This document shows positions 1 to 7,928 of a DNA stretch of 64,000 bases, piece after piece. The notes beneath the pieces are model-generated. The model saw nothing but the letters and a program-made list of their open reading frames with translations. It had not been told where the DNA came from and did not search any database. The stretch spans positions 248,001 to 312,000 of the forward strand of contig OZ254174.1 of assembly GCA_965268555.1 (NCBI GenBank). The letters run 5' to 3'. The position numbers were made by a program, and so were the translations under genes. Source of the stretch: AAA044-D11 sp965268555. GTDB lineage: Bacteria; Actinomycetota; Actinomycetes; Nanopelagicales; Nanopelagicaceae. Each line of letters begins with the position of its first letter. The stretch's first letter is position 1.

Positions 1-2
1 AT

Positions 3-662
3 AGCGATCACAGTTTAGATCCTGCAATTGCACTTTTAGTCAGTGGTGGCCACAGTTCGATTTTGCAGGTAAATGATTTAACGAGCGATGTAAAAACTCT
101 TGGTTCAACAATTGATGATGCTGCTGGTGAAGCCTTCGATAAAATTGCCCGAATTCTTGAACTTGGTTTTCCAGGTGGCCCAGCGATAGATATCGATGCT
201 AGGAGCGGCAATCCAGATGCAATAGATTTTCCTCGAGGCCTAACGCTTGCTAAAGATTTAATTGACCATAAATATGACTTCTCATTCTCCGGTTTAAAAA
301 CTGCCGTATCTAGATACTTAGCGAAAACTCCAGAGCACATCAGAAGCGATGTTTCAGCATCTTTCCAAGAGGCCGTTGTTGATGTTCTTCTAACCAAAGC
401 AATTGGAGCAGCCGCAGATACTGGAATTGATACCTTGATAATCGCAGGTGGGGTCGCAGCAAATAGCCGCCTTCGTTCGCTGGCCCAAGAACGTGCCGAT
501 AAGGCAGAGATCCGGCTGCGGATTCCACCGATGGCGCTCTGTACGGATAACGGGGCGATGGTTGCAGCGATTGGTTCGCTGGCCGTGGCAAAGGGTTTAA
601 AGCCCTCAGATATTGGGCTCCAGGCCGATTCCAGCTCTGGGATCTCTCGCCCTATCTTTTGA
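3..662 (+). CDS. tsaD: tRNA N6-adenosine threonylcarbamoyltransferase TsaD, 5' end cut off by window
   Basis: C-terminal part of TsaD, the ASKHA-fold enzyme that transfers the threonylcarbamoyl group to A37 of ANN-decoding tRNAs. The frame is open from base 3 and reads through the family motif SGGHS (about 15 codons in), then GEAFDK, SFSGLKTA, and the late GGVAANSRLR and CTDNGAM stretches that form the metal and nucleotide site. The stop is TGA at 660-662. The true start lies before the window, so an ATG at 63 is internal. It reads toward the groESL control region and is not obviously co-transcribed with it. Assignment is secure; only the N-terminal part is missing. Confidence 0.95.
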   Translation, partial: SDHSLDPAIALLVSGGHSSILQVNDLTSDVKTLGSTIDDAAGEAFDKIARILELGFPGGPAIDIDARSGNPDAIDFPRGLTLAKDLIDHKYDFSFSGLKTAVSRYLAKTPEHIRSDVSASFQEAVVDVLLTKAIGAAADTGIDTLIIAGGVAANSRLRSLAQERADKAEIRLRIPPMALCTDNGAMVAAIGSLAVAKGLKPSDIGLQADSSSGISRPIF

Positions 663-692
663 CGCTTCGCCTAGGCTGCTTTAGAGTTTGCG

Positions 693-719
693 TTAGCACT
701 CGCAGGGCGAGTCTGCTAA
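693..719 (+). promoter_or_regulatory. CIRCE operator (HrcA-binding inverted repeat) upstream of groES
   Basis: The left arm TTAGCACTC (693-701) matches the CIRCE consensus exactly. After a 9-base spacer the right arm GTCTGCTAA (711-719) matches GAGTGCTAA at 7 of 9 positions. It lies 33 bases before the groES start, where HrcA represses groESL in many Gram-positives. HrcA itself is not in the window, so regulation is inferred from the site. Confidence 0.8.
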
Positions 720-752
720 TTGATTTAAAGCCCACAAAATGAAGGAGTAATC

Positions 753-1049
753 ATGGCCGTAACCATCAAGCCACTAGAAGATCGCTTAGTTGTAAAGGCA
801 AATGAAGCCGAGCAAACAACAGCATCAGGATTGGTAATCCCAGATACTGCAAAAGAGAAGCCACAAGAAGGCACCGTAATTGCAGTTGGCCCAGGTCGCT
901 TTGATGATGGCGTACGCACCCCAATGGATGTAAAAGTTGGCGATGTCGTTCTCTACAGCAAGTATGGCGGAACTGAAGTTAAGTACAACAACGAGGAGTA
1001 CCTAGTTCTCTCAGCACGCGACGTTTTAGCAATTATTGAGAAGAAGTAA
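753..1049 (+). CDS. groES: Co-chaperonin GroES
   Basis: 98-residue Hsp10 that caps the GroEL cage. It starts with the typical MAVTIKPLEDRLVVK and carries the mobile-loop segment near residues 18-32 (ASGLVIPDTAKEKPQEG) and the GDVVLYSKYGGTEVK stretch. The start is ATG at 753, preceded by a strong Shine-Dalgarno GAAGGAG at 741-747. This is one of the few genes here with a clear ribosome-binding site and a real leader. It is the first gene of groES-groEL, 6 bases ahead of groEL, and sits under an imperfect CIRCE element. Full length. Confidence 0.97.
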   Translation: MAVTIKPLEDRLVVKANEAEQTTASGLVIPDTAKEKPQEGTVIAVGPGRFDDGVRTPMDVKVGDVVLYSKYGGTEVKYNNEEYLVLSARDVLAIIEKK

Positions 1050-1055
1050 TAGCGC

Positions 1056-2690
1056 ATGGGTAAAACTCTAAGTTTTGATGAAGATGCGCGTCGCGCGATG
1101 GAGCGCGGTGTCAATATTCTTGCTGACACTGTAAAAGTAACACTTGGGCCTAAGGGTCGAAATGTTGTTATCGCAAAGTCTTATGGCGCACCACTTATTA
1201 CAAATGATGGCGTAACAATTGCAAAAGAGATTGAACTCTCTGATCCAGCCGAGAACATGGGTGCCCAACTTGTAAAGCAAGTTGCGGAGAAGACCAATGA
1301 TGTTGCTGGAGATGGCACAACAACTGCGACAGTTCTGGCACAAGCGATGGTTAAGGAAGGTCTTCGTAACCTTGCCGCCGGAGCCCAGCCAATGGATATC
1401 AAAGTTGGTATCGAAGCCGCAGTTAAAGCGGTCTCAGAAGAGCTAAAGAAGAATTCAACTGCCGTAAGTGGCAAGTCTCAGATTGCAGATGTTGCAACAA
1501 TTTCAGCGCAAGATAAGGCGATTGGCGATCTCATTGCAGAAGCGATGGATAAGGTCGGTAAAGATGGCGTTATTACTGTTGAAGAATCTTCGACAACTGG
1601 CTTGGAATTAGATTTCACCGAAGGTATGCAGTTTGATAAGGGTTACATCTCACCTTACTTCGTAACTGACGCTGATCGCATGGAGACTGTTCTAGAAGAT
1701 GCTTACGTTTTAATCTCTGGTGGAAAGATTTCTGCACTTGCTGAAATCTTGCCAATCTTGGAGAAGGTTTCACAAGCAGGTAAGCCACTTCTGATTATTG
1801 CTGAAGATGTTGAAGGCGAAGCGCTTTCGACTCTAGTTGTGAACCGCATGCGCGGAACATTTACCTCAGCAGCAGTTAAGGCACCTGGCTTTGGTGACCG
1901 TCGTAAGGCTATGTTGCAAGACATCGCGATTCTTACTGGTGGCCAAGTTATTACCGCCGAGGTCGGCTTAAAGCTTGAGCAAGTAACTGTTGACCTACTT
2001 GGTCGCGCTCGCCGTGTTGTAATCACAAAGGACAACACAACCATCGTTGATGGCGCTGGCGATAAGGCACAAGTTGCTGCTCGCGTTCAAGAGATACGCA
2101 ATGAACTTGAGAACACTGATTCTGATTGGGATCGCGAAAAGCTTCAAGAGCGCGTTGCAAAACTTGCTGGTGGAGTTTGCGTAATCAAAGTTGGCGCACA
2201 TACTGAAGTTGAACTTAAAGAGAAGAAGCACCGTCTTGAAGATGCTATCTCTGCTACTCGCGCAGCAGTCGAAGAGGGAATCGTTGTTGGTGGTGGCGCC
2301 GCACTTGTGCATGCTGCATCAGCTCTTGATAAAGATCTTGGACTTGAAGGAGACAAGGCAGTTGGTGTTCGTTTAGTTCGCAAAGCATGCGATGAGCCAC
2401 TTCGCTGGATTGCAGAAAATGCAGGCCACGAAGGTTACGTAGTTGTTGCAAAGGTTCGCACAATGAAGCCAAATGAAGGTTTCAATGCCGGAACTGAAGT
2501 TTACGAAGATCTAGTTAAGGTCGGCGTAATCGATCCAGTTAAGGTGACACGTTCTGCTCTTGCAAATGCTGCTTCAATCGCTGCAATGTTCATCACTACT
2601 GAAGCTCTTGTATTTGAGACTCCAGAAGAGAAGAAGGAAGAAGCAAATGGACATGGTCATAGCCACGGTCCAGGCGGACACGGTCACTAA
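1056..2690 (+). CDS. groEL: Chaperonin GroEL with histidine/glycine-rich C-terminus
   Basis: 544-residue Hsp60 ATPase forming the folding chamber with GroES. Near the N-terminus are GPKGRNVV, the nucleotide loop GDGTTTATVLAQ (about residues 85-96), and later VEEGIVVGGGAAL. The C-terminus does not end in the GGM repeats typical of housekeeping GroELs but in a tail rich in His and Gly (last ~14 residues, HGHSHGPGGHGH). In mycobacteria such tails mark GroEL1, the copy next to groES, while the main folding copy GroEL2 sits elsewhere. Whether a second groEL exists cannot be seen here. Followed by an intrinsic terminator. Confidence 0.97.
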   Translation: MGKTLSFDEDARRAMERGVNILADTVKVTLGPKGRNVVIAKSYGAPLITNDGVTIAKEIELSDPAENMGAQLVKQVAEKTNDVAGDGTTTATVLAQAMVKEGLRNLAAGAQPMDIKVGIEAAVKAVSEELKKNSTAVSGKSQIADVATISAQDKAIGDLIAEAMDKVGKDGVITVEESSTTGLELDFTEGMQFDKGYISPYFVTDADRMETVLEDAYVLISGGKISALAEILPILEKVSQAGKPLLIIAEDVEGEALSTLVVNRMRGTFTSAAVKAPGFGDRRKAMLQDIAILTGGQVITAEVGLKLEQVTVDLLGRARRVVITKDNTTIVDGAGDKAQVAARVQEIRNELENTDSDWDREKLQERVAKLAGGVCVIKVGAHTEVELKEKKHRLEDAISATRAAVEEGIVVGGGAALVHAASALDKDLGLEGDKAVGVRLVRKACDEPLRWIAENAGHEGYVVVAKVRTMKPNEGFNAGTEVYEDLVKVGVIDPVKVTRSALANAASIAAMFITTEALVFETPEEKKEEANGHGHSHGPGGHGH

Positions 2691-2716
2691 TAAACTCACT
2701 AATTAACGCTTAAATT

Positions 2717-2753
2717 AAGGCCCCAAACTTTCATTAGTGTGGGGCCTTTTTTA
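2717..2753 (+). terminator. Intrinsic terminator after groESL
   Basis: Inverted repeat AAGGCCCC (2717-2724) and GGGGCCTT (2741-2748) with a 16-base loop, followed by a T-run. It ends the groESL transcript before the kinase gene at 2770. Confidence 0.9.
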
Positions 2754-2769
2754 TTGGTTTAATTAGCAC

Positions 2770-3534
2770 ATGGCAAATTCCCCAATAATGACGCTGAGCA
2801 TTGACTGCGGCGGTCTTAGTATCAAGGCTTCGGTTCTTGATGAAGATGGCACGATGCACGCACCTGCAATCGCAGTGCCAACTCCATATCCAATTACTCC
2901 GATGGATTTAATTAACGTCTTCAAAGATATTGCTTCAAAATTGCCAAAGGCAGATCGCATAACTGTTGGCTTCCCGGGAATGGTTCGCCACGGAGTAGTA
3001 GTGAATACTCCGCATTACGTAAATGTAAAAGGTCCACGCACCAAAGTTGATCCAGAATTGTATTATGCCTGGAAAGGTTTAGATTTCAGAAGTCAGGTCG
3101 AAGAAACTTTTAAGCTTCCAACCTTGATGTTAAATGATGCTGAGGTTCACGGCGCTGGCGTGGTTGCTGGATCGGGCTTTGAAGTTGTTCTAACACTTGG
3201 AACTGGACTTGGGTGTGCGGTTTTTGATGGTGGAAAACTAGCACCACATATTGAACTTTCACATGCACCTATTCGCCGCTCTACTATTTATGATGAATGG
3301 ATTGGCGAACACGAACGTCGCCGTCTTGGTGATTCATTCTGGTCTCGTCGAATTCGCGCAATGGTTACAGATTTACGTCCCGTCTTTCACTGGGATCGCC
3401 TCTATTTAGGTGGCGGAAATGCCCGCCGAATTACACCTTACGTTTTAGAGCTAATTGGCGATGATGTAGTTATCGTGCCAAATGCCGCGGGAATTGTCGG
3501 CGGCGTGCGTGCTTGGAATTTAACTAGAGTTTAA
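2770..3534 (+). CDS. ROK-family sugar kinase, polyphosphate-glucokinase-like
   Basis: 254-residue ASKHA-fold sugar kinase. Near the N-terminus is a phosphate-binding loop variant, SIDCGGLSIKASVLD; NDAEVHGAG (about residues 122-130) carries the likely catalytic Asp; LTLGTGLGCAVF (about 140-151) is the second phosphate loop. Length and overall pattern resemble actinobacterial polyphosphate/ATP glucokinases (PpgK), but the usual DIGG is DCGG and the classic ROK zinc-binding cysteine cluster is absent. Substrate and phosphate donor cannot be fixed from sequence. It reads toward the DapA-family gene 23 bases downstream, so the pair may act in one carbohydrate pathway. Confidence 0.75.
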   Translation: MANSPIMTLSIDCGGLSIKASVLDEDGTMHAPAIAVPTPYPITPMDLINVFKDIASKLPKADRITVGFPGMVRHGVVVNTPHYVNVKGPRTKVDPELYYAWKGLDFRSQVEETFKLPTLMLNDAEVHGAGVVAGSGFEVVLTLGTGLGCAVFDGGKLAPHIELSHAPIRRSTIYDEWIGEHERRRLGDSFWSRRIRAMVTDLRPVFHWDRLYLGGGNARRITPYVLELIGDDVVIVPNAAGIVGGVRAWNLTRV

Positions 3535-3557
3535 TAAATTTTACGAAAGGGTTTACT

Positions 3558-4454
3558 TTGAATAGAGGCGTTTATCCCGTAATCCAAACTCCTTTGGATG
3601 ATCACGACAAAATTGATGAAGCAGTTTTTGAGGCAGAGATTAATTGGTTAATTAATAATGGCGTTAAAGGTTTAGTTCTAGCAATGGTTTCAGAAGTAAT
3701 GCGGTTTAGCGCCGCAGAGCGTCGGCACCAATGGCAGATAGTTCTTCGCATACTTGACGGACGCTTGCCACTAATCGTTAGCGTTGGCGGAGAAAGCACA
3801 GCAATTGCAGTTCAATTAGCAAAAGATGCTGAATCAGATGGCGCAGCTGCGCTAATGGCAACTCCACCAGCTTCGTTCCCCGCTACTTCATCCGAAATCA
3901 ATTCTTACTACACCGCAATAATTGAATCAGTGCAAATTCCATTGATAGTTCAGGATGCAAGTAATTACATGGGTCAGCCACTTGAACTTGAGTTGTATGG
4001 AAAATTGCTTGAGAAATATGGCAATACTCGTATCCAATTTAAACCAGAGGCGAAGCCAGTTAAGGAACGTATGGCTGCCCTTCAAGAAATTGCAGGAGGC
4101 AAAGCCAAAGTTTACGAAGGTCAGAGCGGTTTGGATTTGTTAGATACACACCCACTTGGACTTGTTGGCACAATGCCAGGAGCAGAGATTTGTTGGGCAA
4201 TTGTTGCGATATGGGACGCTCTGGAAGCCAAGGACTTAGTAAGAGCTTCTGCAATCCATGCTTGCGTTGGCAAATTAGTTGCACTTCAGCCAACCATTGA
4301 TGCTTATGTTGCTGTAGAAAAATACCTATTAGTAAAACAAGGAATCTTTACTTCAAGTCGTCAGCGGGGCCCAGTGAGCACAATCCTGAGTGATCAAACC
4401 AAAGGTGAAATTGATCAGATTTTTGCCGAACTGCTTAATGTCGTTGGCAAGTAA
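3558..4454 (+). CDS. Atypical DapA/NanA-family (class I aldolase-like) enzyme
   Basis: 298-residue TIM-barrel protein of the dihydrodipicolinate synthase / N-acetylneuraminate lyase family. The Schiff-base lysine is visible in IQFKPEA (about residue 159). The rest of the catalytic set is altered: the TTGES-type motif reads AMVSE, the tyrosine of the YN-P motif is replaced by VQDAS, and the PYY segment has no tyrosines. It is therefore unlikely to be genuine DapA and more likely a keto-acid or sugar-acid dehydratase or lyase. It starts with TTG at 3558 behind GAAAGG, just downstream of the ROK kinase. Function is not assigned. Confidence 0.7.
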   Translation: MNRGVYPVIQTPLDDHDKIDEAVFEAEINWLINNGVKGLVLAMVSEVMRFSAAERRHQWQIVLRILDGRLPLIVSVGGESTAIAVQLAKDAESDGAAALMATPPASFPATSSEINSYYTAIIESVQIPLIVQDASNYMGQPLELELYGKLLEKYGNTRIQFKPEAKPVKERMAALQEIAGGKAKVYEGQSGLDLLDTHPLGLVGTMPGAEICWAIVAIWDALEAKDLVRASAIHACVGKLVALQPTIDAYVAVEKYLLVKQGIFTSSRQRGPVSTILSDQTKGEIDQIFAELLNVVGK

Positions 4455-4513
4455 ACACACTCACCAGTTCTAAATAGCTTTAAATTCGACATGCGCAATT
4501 AAGTTGGCTCAGG

Positions 4514-4528
4514 TATTATTTTGATGTG
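4514..4528 (+). promoter_or_regulatory. Leaderless promoter -10 for the cytochrome b5-domain gene
   Basis: TATTAT (4514-4519) ends 6 bases before the GTG start at 4526, so transcription should begin at or next to the start codon. No Shine-Dalgarno is present. Confidence 0.6.
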
Positions 4529-5347
4529 CGTAAATTATTAGTTCTTGTTACAACTTTTCTAGTTTTAAGCAGCGGGGTGGCGTACGCCCACCAACCAGTA
4601 ACTTTATTAGATTCAGATACAACAGCAGCTAAAGGTCCATTACTAGTTGATGGAACAGTTTCATTTGCAATACGGGCCGGATTTACTAAAGCCGGAGAGA
4701 AGAAGGCATTTCGAGCCCAATTTAAAGCGGGAGATTCACTTGCCGTCCAATACTTGATTGTTGATAAGAAACCAGAGAGCGCTTTGCGAATAAGCGCGCT
4801 TCCAACCCTTGTAATCACAGACCCCTCTGGATCTAAATTCACAATGAAGATAACCGAGCGAACCAAGTTTTACGAACCTTTTAGCAAGGTAAATTACCTT
4901 TACCTCAGTCGCTATAAGGCGCAAGCGCTGAGTGGTGTTTACAACTTTATGATTACCTCAAAGAGCAAGGCTGCAATCACTATTGCAGTGGGTGAAAAAG
5001 AGATTGCCGGCGAAGTGCTTCGTGGATCGGCGCCAACGCCTAAGCCAATGGCTAGTTCAACACCGACTGCAGTTGCCCCAACCCCAAGTGCATCTCCAAC
5101 AACATCTTCTTCTGGATATACGATGGCTAAAGTTGCGGCAAATAACAGCGCAGCTAGTTGTTGGTCTGTGATTAATGGAAATGTTTATGATTTAACAAAT
5201 TGGATCAGTTCACATCCAGGTGGTTCAAGTGTTATCCGCGCGCTCTGCGGCACCGATGGCAGCTCAGAGTTTGCGGCTAAACACCAAGGGCAGGGCAGAC
5301 CAGAATCCCGATTGAATGGCTTCTTGCTAGGCCCGCTAGCTAAATAA
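4526..5347 (+). CDS. Secreted protein with C-terminal cytochrome b5-like heme domain
   Basis: 273 residues. An N-terminal signal peptide (RKLLVLVTTFLVLSSGVAYA) leads into a ~145-residue domain I do not recognise, then a Pro/Thr/Ser-rich linker (about 173-197), then a cytochrome b5 fold (about 198-273). The heme ligand motif HPGG (in WISSHPGGSSVI) and a second histidine in KHQGQGRPE are both present, so heme b binding is likely outside the membrane. Two cysteines (CW and LCG) flank the heme motif and could form a disulfide. The partner and electron path are unknown. Start is GTG with a leaderless-type -10 box. Confidence 0.75.
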   Translation: MRKLLVLVTTFLVLSSGVAYAHQPVTLLDSDTTAAKGPLLVDGTVSFAIRAGFTKAGEKKAFRAQFKAGDSLAVQYLIVDKKPESALRISALPTLVITDPSGSKFTMKITERTKFYEPFSKVNYLYLSRYKAQALSGVYNFMITSKSKAAITIAVGEKEIAGEVLRGSAPTPKPMASSTPTAVAPTPSASPTTSSSGYTMAKVAANNSAASCWSVINGNVYDLTNWISSHPGGSSVIRALCGTDGSSEFAAKHQGQGRPESRLNGFLLGPLAK

Positions 5348-5369
5348 GTTAGGGCTTTAGAATAAGTAA

Positions 5370-5678
5370 TTAAGAGGCGGTAGAGAAAGAATCCGCAACA
5401 GTTTTTTGCTTGCGGTTCAATATCGCAAGGCGATCTTCTTCAGTCAAGCCACCCCAAATGCCATAAGGCTCAGCCAATTCAAGTGCTTGCTTGCGACAAG
5501 CTTGAATTACCGGACAAGATGCACAGACAGCCTTTGCTGCATTCTCACGGTTTTTGCGACGTGGTCCACGTTCACCATCGGTGTAGAAGAACATTTCAGT
5601 CGGTAGTTCACGACATGCCGCAGACTCCTGCCATTCCCAATCAGAAGCGATCGGTCTTGGAAGCAGAGGACTTGTCAT
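5370..5678 (-). CDS. WhiB-family [4Fe-4S] transcription factor, WhiB3/WhiD type
   Basis: 102 residues with the four cluster-binding cysteines C22, C52, C55 and C61 and the turn motif GIWGGLTE (73-80). The segment FFYTDGERGPR and the stretch CPVIQACRKQALELAEPYG are typical of the WhiB3/WhiD branch rather than WhiB1 or WhiB2. These are redox/NO-sensing regulators that work with the principal sigma factor. ATG at 5678 is preceded by GGAG on the minus strand. It is transcribed divergently from the MerR-B12 regulator and has a clear promoter overlapping a shared palindrome. Confidence 0.92.
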   Translation of the reverse strand: MTSPLLPRPIASDWEWQESAACRELPTEMFFYTDGERGPRRKNRENAAKAVCASCPVIQACRKQALELAEPYGIWGGLTEEDRLAILNRKQKTVADSFSTAS

Positions 5679-5714
5679 TTAAAACTCCATTCAATTCTTC
5701 TTGCGGTGGCCCAA

Positions 5715-5743
5715 ATAGTACAACCGCGCCATAAGTTGTTCAA
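5715..5743 (-). promoter_or_regulatory. Sigma70-type promoter of whiB
   Basis: On the minus strand, -35 TTGAAC (5743-5738), a 17-base spacer, then -10 TACTAT (5720-5715). The transcript would have a ~30-base leader, unlike the leaderless genes in this window. The -35 box lies inside the palindrome at 5736-5756. Confidence 0.7.
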
Positions 5744-5756
5744 GTATTTTGACCAA
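5736..5756. promoter_or_regulatory. Palindrome in the whiB / MerR-B12 divergent region, candidate operator
   Basis: TTGTTCAA (5736-5743), 5-base spacer, TTGACCAA (5749-5756): arms match at 7 of 8 positions. It covers the whiB -35 box, and TTGACC (5749-5754) could be a -35 for the other direction, so one bound dimer could control both genes. Binding by the MerR-B12 protein is inferred from position only. Confidence 0.5.
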
Positions 5757-5829
5757 ATTAGAGCCTAATTGACCCAGATTTGAAGCGTTTCAGGTGGCGC
5801 ACTCAGCCTCTTATCAGGAGAATTACCAC

Positions 5830-6762
5830 ATGATGCGCGCTCTCCAAGCCCTTCCTTCTGAAGAGTCCTTAACCGTCGCGGCTGTTGCCAGACGACTGGG
5901 CGTTGCACCAGCAACTCTTCGCACTTGGGACCGTAGATATGGAATTGGTCCTAGTAAGCACAACGTCGGCACACACCGCAGATATTCCGCAACCGACTTA
6001 ATGCGGCTAACTGCAATGTCTAGATTAATTATGGCAGGTGTTGCACCAAAAGAAGCGGCCACAAAGGCGCTAAAGCTGAATTTGAAGAGTGGTGGCACAG
6101 TAATCGATAAAGCCTGTCGCGAGTCAGAAGATCAAAGTGATTTAGTTTCGCTGCTTTACAAATCGGCGCTAAAACTTGAACAGTTAAAAATTGAGAACTT
6201 AATCCGAAAATCAATTTCTGAAATTGGGGTTGAGGCAACTTGGCTCGAAGTTATTTCACCATTGTTGATAACAGTTGGTGATGATTGGGTTCGCACTGGA
6301 GATGGTATTGAGGTCGAACATTTTCTCAGTGAAATTTTAAAGAAGATATTAAGTGAGAATTTTGGAAATATTTCTAAACCTAAAAATGCCCGTCCCGTTC
6401 TTCTTGCCTGTGTGGGAAATGAGATGCACTCACTAGCTCTTACTGCATTGGCCGCAGTCTTAGCAGAGGCAAAAGTTGATTGTATTTTTCTAGGTGCCAG
6501 GACGCCACAGGCGGCGTTAAATCAAGTAGTTCTTAAATCAGCGCCATCAGCGATTTTTCTCTGGGCTCAATTAAGCGAGAATGCCGATCACACATTCGTT
6601 ACCAAGCTTCCAACGATTCGCCCGGCTCCAAGGGTTTTGCTTGGTGGGCCGGGCTGGCAAGCCTTATCTGAAAAATCAAAAGCTAAATCTTTAGGAAAAG
6701 CGGTGATTACAGAAGGCATTGCCGATGCCCGTGACCAAATTCTGCAGGCCCTTGCGGTTTAA
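5830..6762 (+). CDS. MerR-type regulator with cobalamin-binding domain (CarH/LitR-like photoreceptor)
   Basis: 310 residues. An N-terminal MerR winged helix (AAVARRLGVAPATLRTWDRRYG, split here as AAVARRLGV and TLRTWDRRYG) is followed by a four-helix cap and a Rossmann B12 domain. The cap carries W153 and E163-H164 separated by exactly nine residues, the W-x9-EH signature of adenosylcobalamin photoreceptors. The B12 domain keeps a candidate lower-ligand histidine H200 in NEMHSLA, although the usual D-x-H-x-x-G reads E-x-H-x-x-A. Residue 154 is Val rather than the His seen in Thermus CarH. ATG 5830 has GGAG 9 bases upstream; a GTG at 5794 is in frame but lacks a site. Likely represses in the dark and releases DNA in light. 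Confidence 0.85.
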   Translation: MMRALQALPSEESLTVAAVARRLGVAPATLRTWDRRYGIGPSKHNVGTHRRYSATDLMRLTAMSRLIMAGVAPKEAATKALKLNLKSGGTVIDKACRESEDQSDLVSLLYKSALKLEQLKIENLIRKSISEIGVEATWLEVISPLLITVGDDWVRTGDGIEVEHFLSEILKKILSENFGNISKPKNARPVLLACVGNEMHSLALTALAAVLAEAKVDCIFLGARTPQAALNQVVLKSAPSAIFLWAQLSENADHTFVTKLPTIRPAPRVLLGGPGWQALSEKSKAKSLGKAVITEGIADARDQILQALAV

Positions 6763-6792
6763 ATGGCGTATAGCTTGCTATTTTTCTTTGAC

Positions 6793-6807
6793 TAGACTGA
6801 CCCAATG
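6793..6807 (+). promoter_or_regulatory. Leaderless promoter -10 for guaB
   Basis: TAGACT (6793-6798) ends 6 bases before ATG 6805. There is no Shine-Dalgarno before the start. Confidence 0.65.
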
Positions 6808-7926
6808 CTTGAAGGCGCTCGCGACAAAGTCGCAATGCTCGGACTCACATATGACGACGTCCTTCTACTTCCAGATGCTTCCGATGTGGTCCCAAGTGAA
6901 GTTGATACAAAAACTCGTTTAACTCGAAAGATTTCATTAGACATTCCACTGGTCTCATCGGCCATGGATACTGTTACCGAAGCGCCAATGGCAATTGCAA
7001 TGGCAAAGGCTGGTGGAATCGGAATTATTCATCGAAATCTGCCTATTGAAGATCAAGTTAAGAATGTTAAATTAGTTAAAGCTCATGGAATTGTGGGCGC
7101 AGCTGTAGGTGTTGGTGATGATGGATTTGCCAGAGCAAGTGCGTTAATTGAAGCCGGTGTAGATGTAGTTGTGGTTGACACCGCACATGGTCATCATCGT
7201 GCAGTTCTAGATGCAATCACGCGCATCAAAAAAGCTTTTCCTGATATTCAAATTATTGGTGGCAATGTCGCAACCCGTGCCGGCGCACAAGCACTTATCA
7301 ATGCCGGGGCAGATGCGGTGAAAGTTGGAGTTGGCCCAGGTTCTATCTGCACTACTCGAGTTGTTGCTGGGGTCGGAGTCCCACAAATTACTGCAATTAT
7401 GGAAGCGCATAAAGCATGTGTGAAAGCAGACATCCCACTTATCGCAGATGGTGGATTGCAATATTCAGGTGACATCGCAAAGGCAATTGTTGCTGGCGCG
7501 GATACCGTAATGCTCGGCTCGCTACTTGCGGGATGTGATGAATCACCGGGAGAGCTCGTTGAAGTTTCTGGTAAGAAATTTAAGGCTTATCGCGGAATGG
7601 GTTCACTCGGCGCAATGCAATCACGTGGTGATAAAAAATCTTATTCAAAAGATCGTTATATGCAAGATGATGTTTTGGCTGAAGATAAATTGGTTCCTGA
7701 AGGAATTGAAGGCAAAGTTGCATACCGCGGCCCGGCGGCAGAAATGGTTCACCAATTAGTTGGTGGACTTCGTTCTGGAATGGGTTATGCCGGTTCCCCA
7801 ACCATCGCCGACCTTCAGCAAAATGGCCAGCTAATTCAAATCACTTCGGCTGGCCTCCAAGAGAGCCATCCACATGATGTTTTACACGTTGCAGATGCAC
7901 CGAACTACACCGGAAAAGGAAAGTAG
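6805..7926 (+). CDS. guaB: IMP dehydrogenase lacking the CBS (Bateman) domain
   Basis: 373-residue enzyme converting IMP to XMP with NAD+. The barrel motifs are intact: SSAMDTVTE, GIIHRN, the catalytic loop GPGSICTTR with Cys182, and the flap segment YRGMGSLGAM. Usual IMPDHs have ~490 residues because a CBS pair is inserted after the second beta/alpha unit; here IEDQVKNVKLVKA (about 81-93) runs straight into HGIVGAAVGVG. Purine-nucleotide allosteric control through that module is therefore absent. CBS-less IMPDHs are known, for example in Borrelia and Cryptosporidium. First gene of guaB-guaB3-guaA, with a 2-base gap to guaB3. Confidence 0.93.
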   Translation: MLEGARDKVAMLGLTYDDVLLLPDASDVVPSEVDTKTRLTRKISLDIPLVSSAMDTVTEAPMAIAMAKAGGIGIIHRNLPIEDQVKNVKLVKAHGIVGAAVGVGDDGFARASALIEAGVDVVVVDTAHGHHRAVLDAITRIKKAFPDIQIIGGNVATRAGAQALINAGADAVKVGVGPGSICTTRVVAGVGVPQITAIMEAHKACVKADIPLIADGGLQYSGDIAKAIVAGADTVMLGSLLAGCDESPGELVEVSGKKFKAYRGMGSLGAMQSRGDKKSYSKDRYMQDDVLAEDKLVPEGIEGKVAYRGPAAEMVHQLVGGLRSGMGYAGSPTIADLQQNGQLIQITSAGLQESHPHDVLHVADAPNYTGKGK

Positions 7927-7928
7927 CC

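Noticed and set aside
1068..2472. Open frames opposite or out of frame within groEL
   Set aside because: They lie inside a highly conserved gene, show no domain and mirror its codon pattern; they are shadows.
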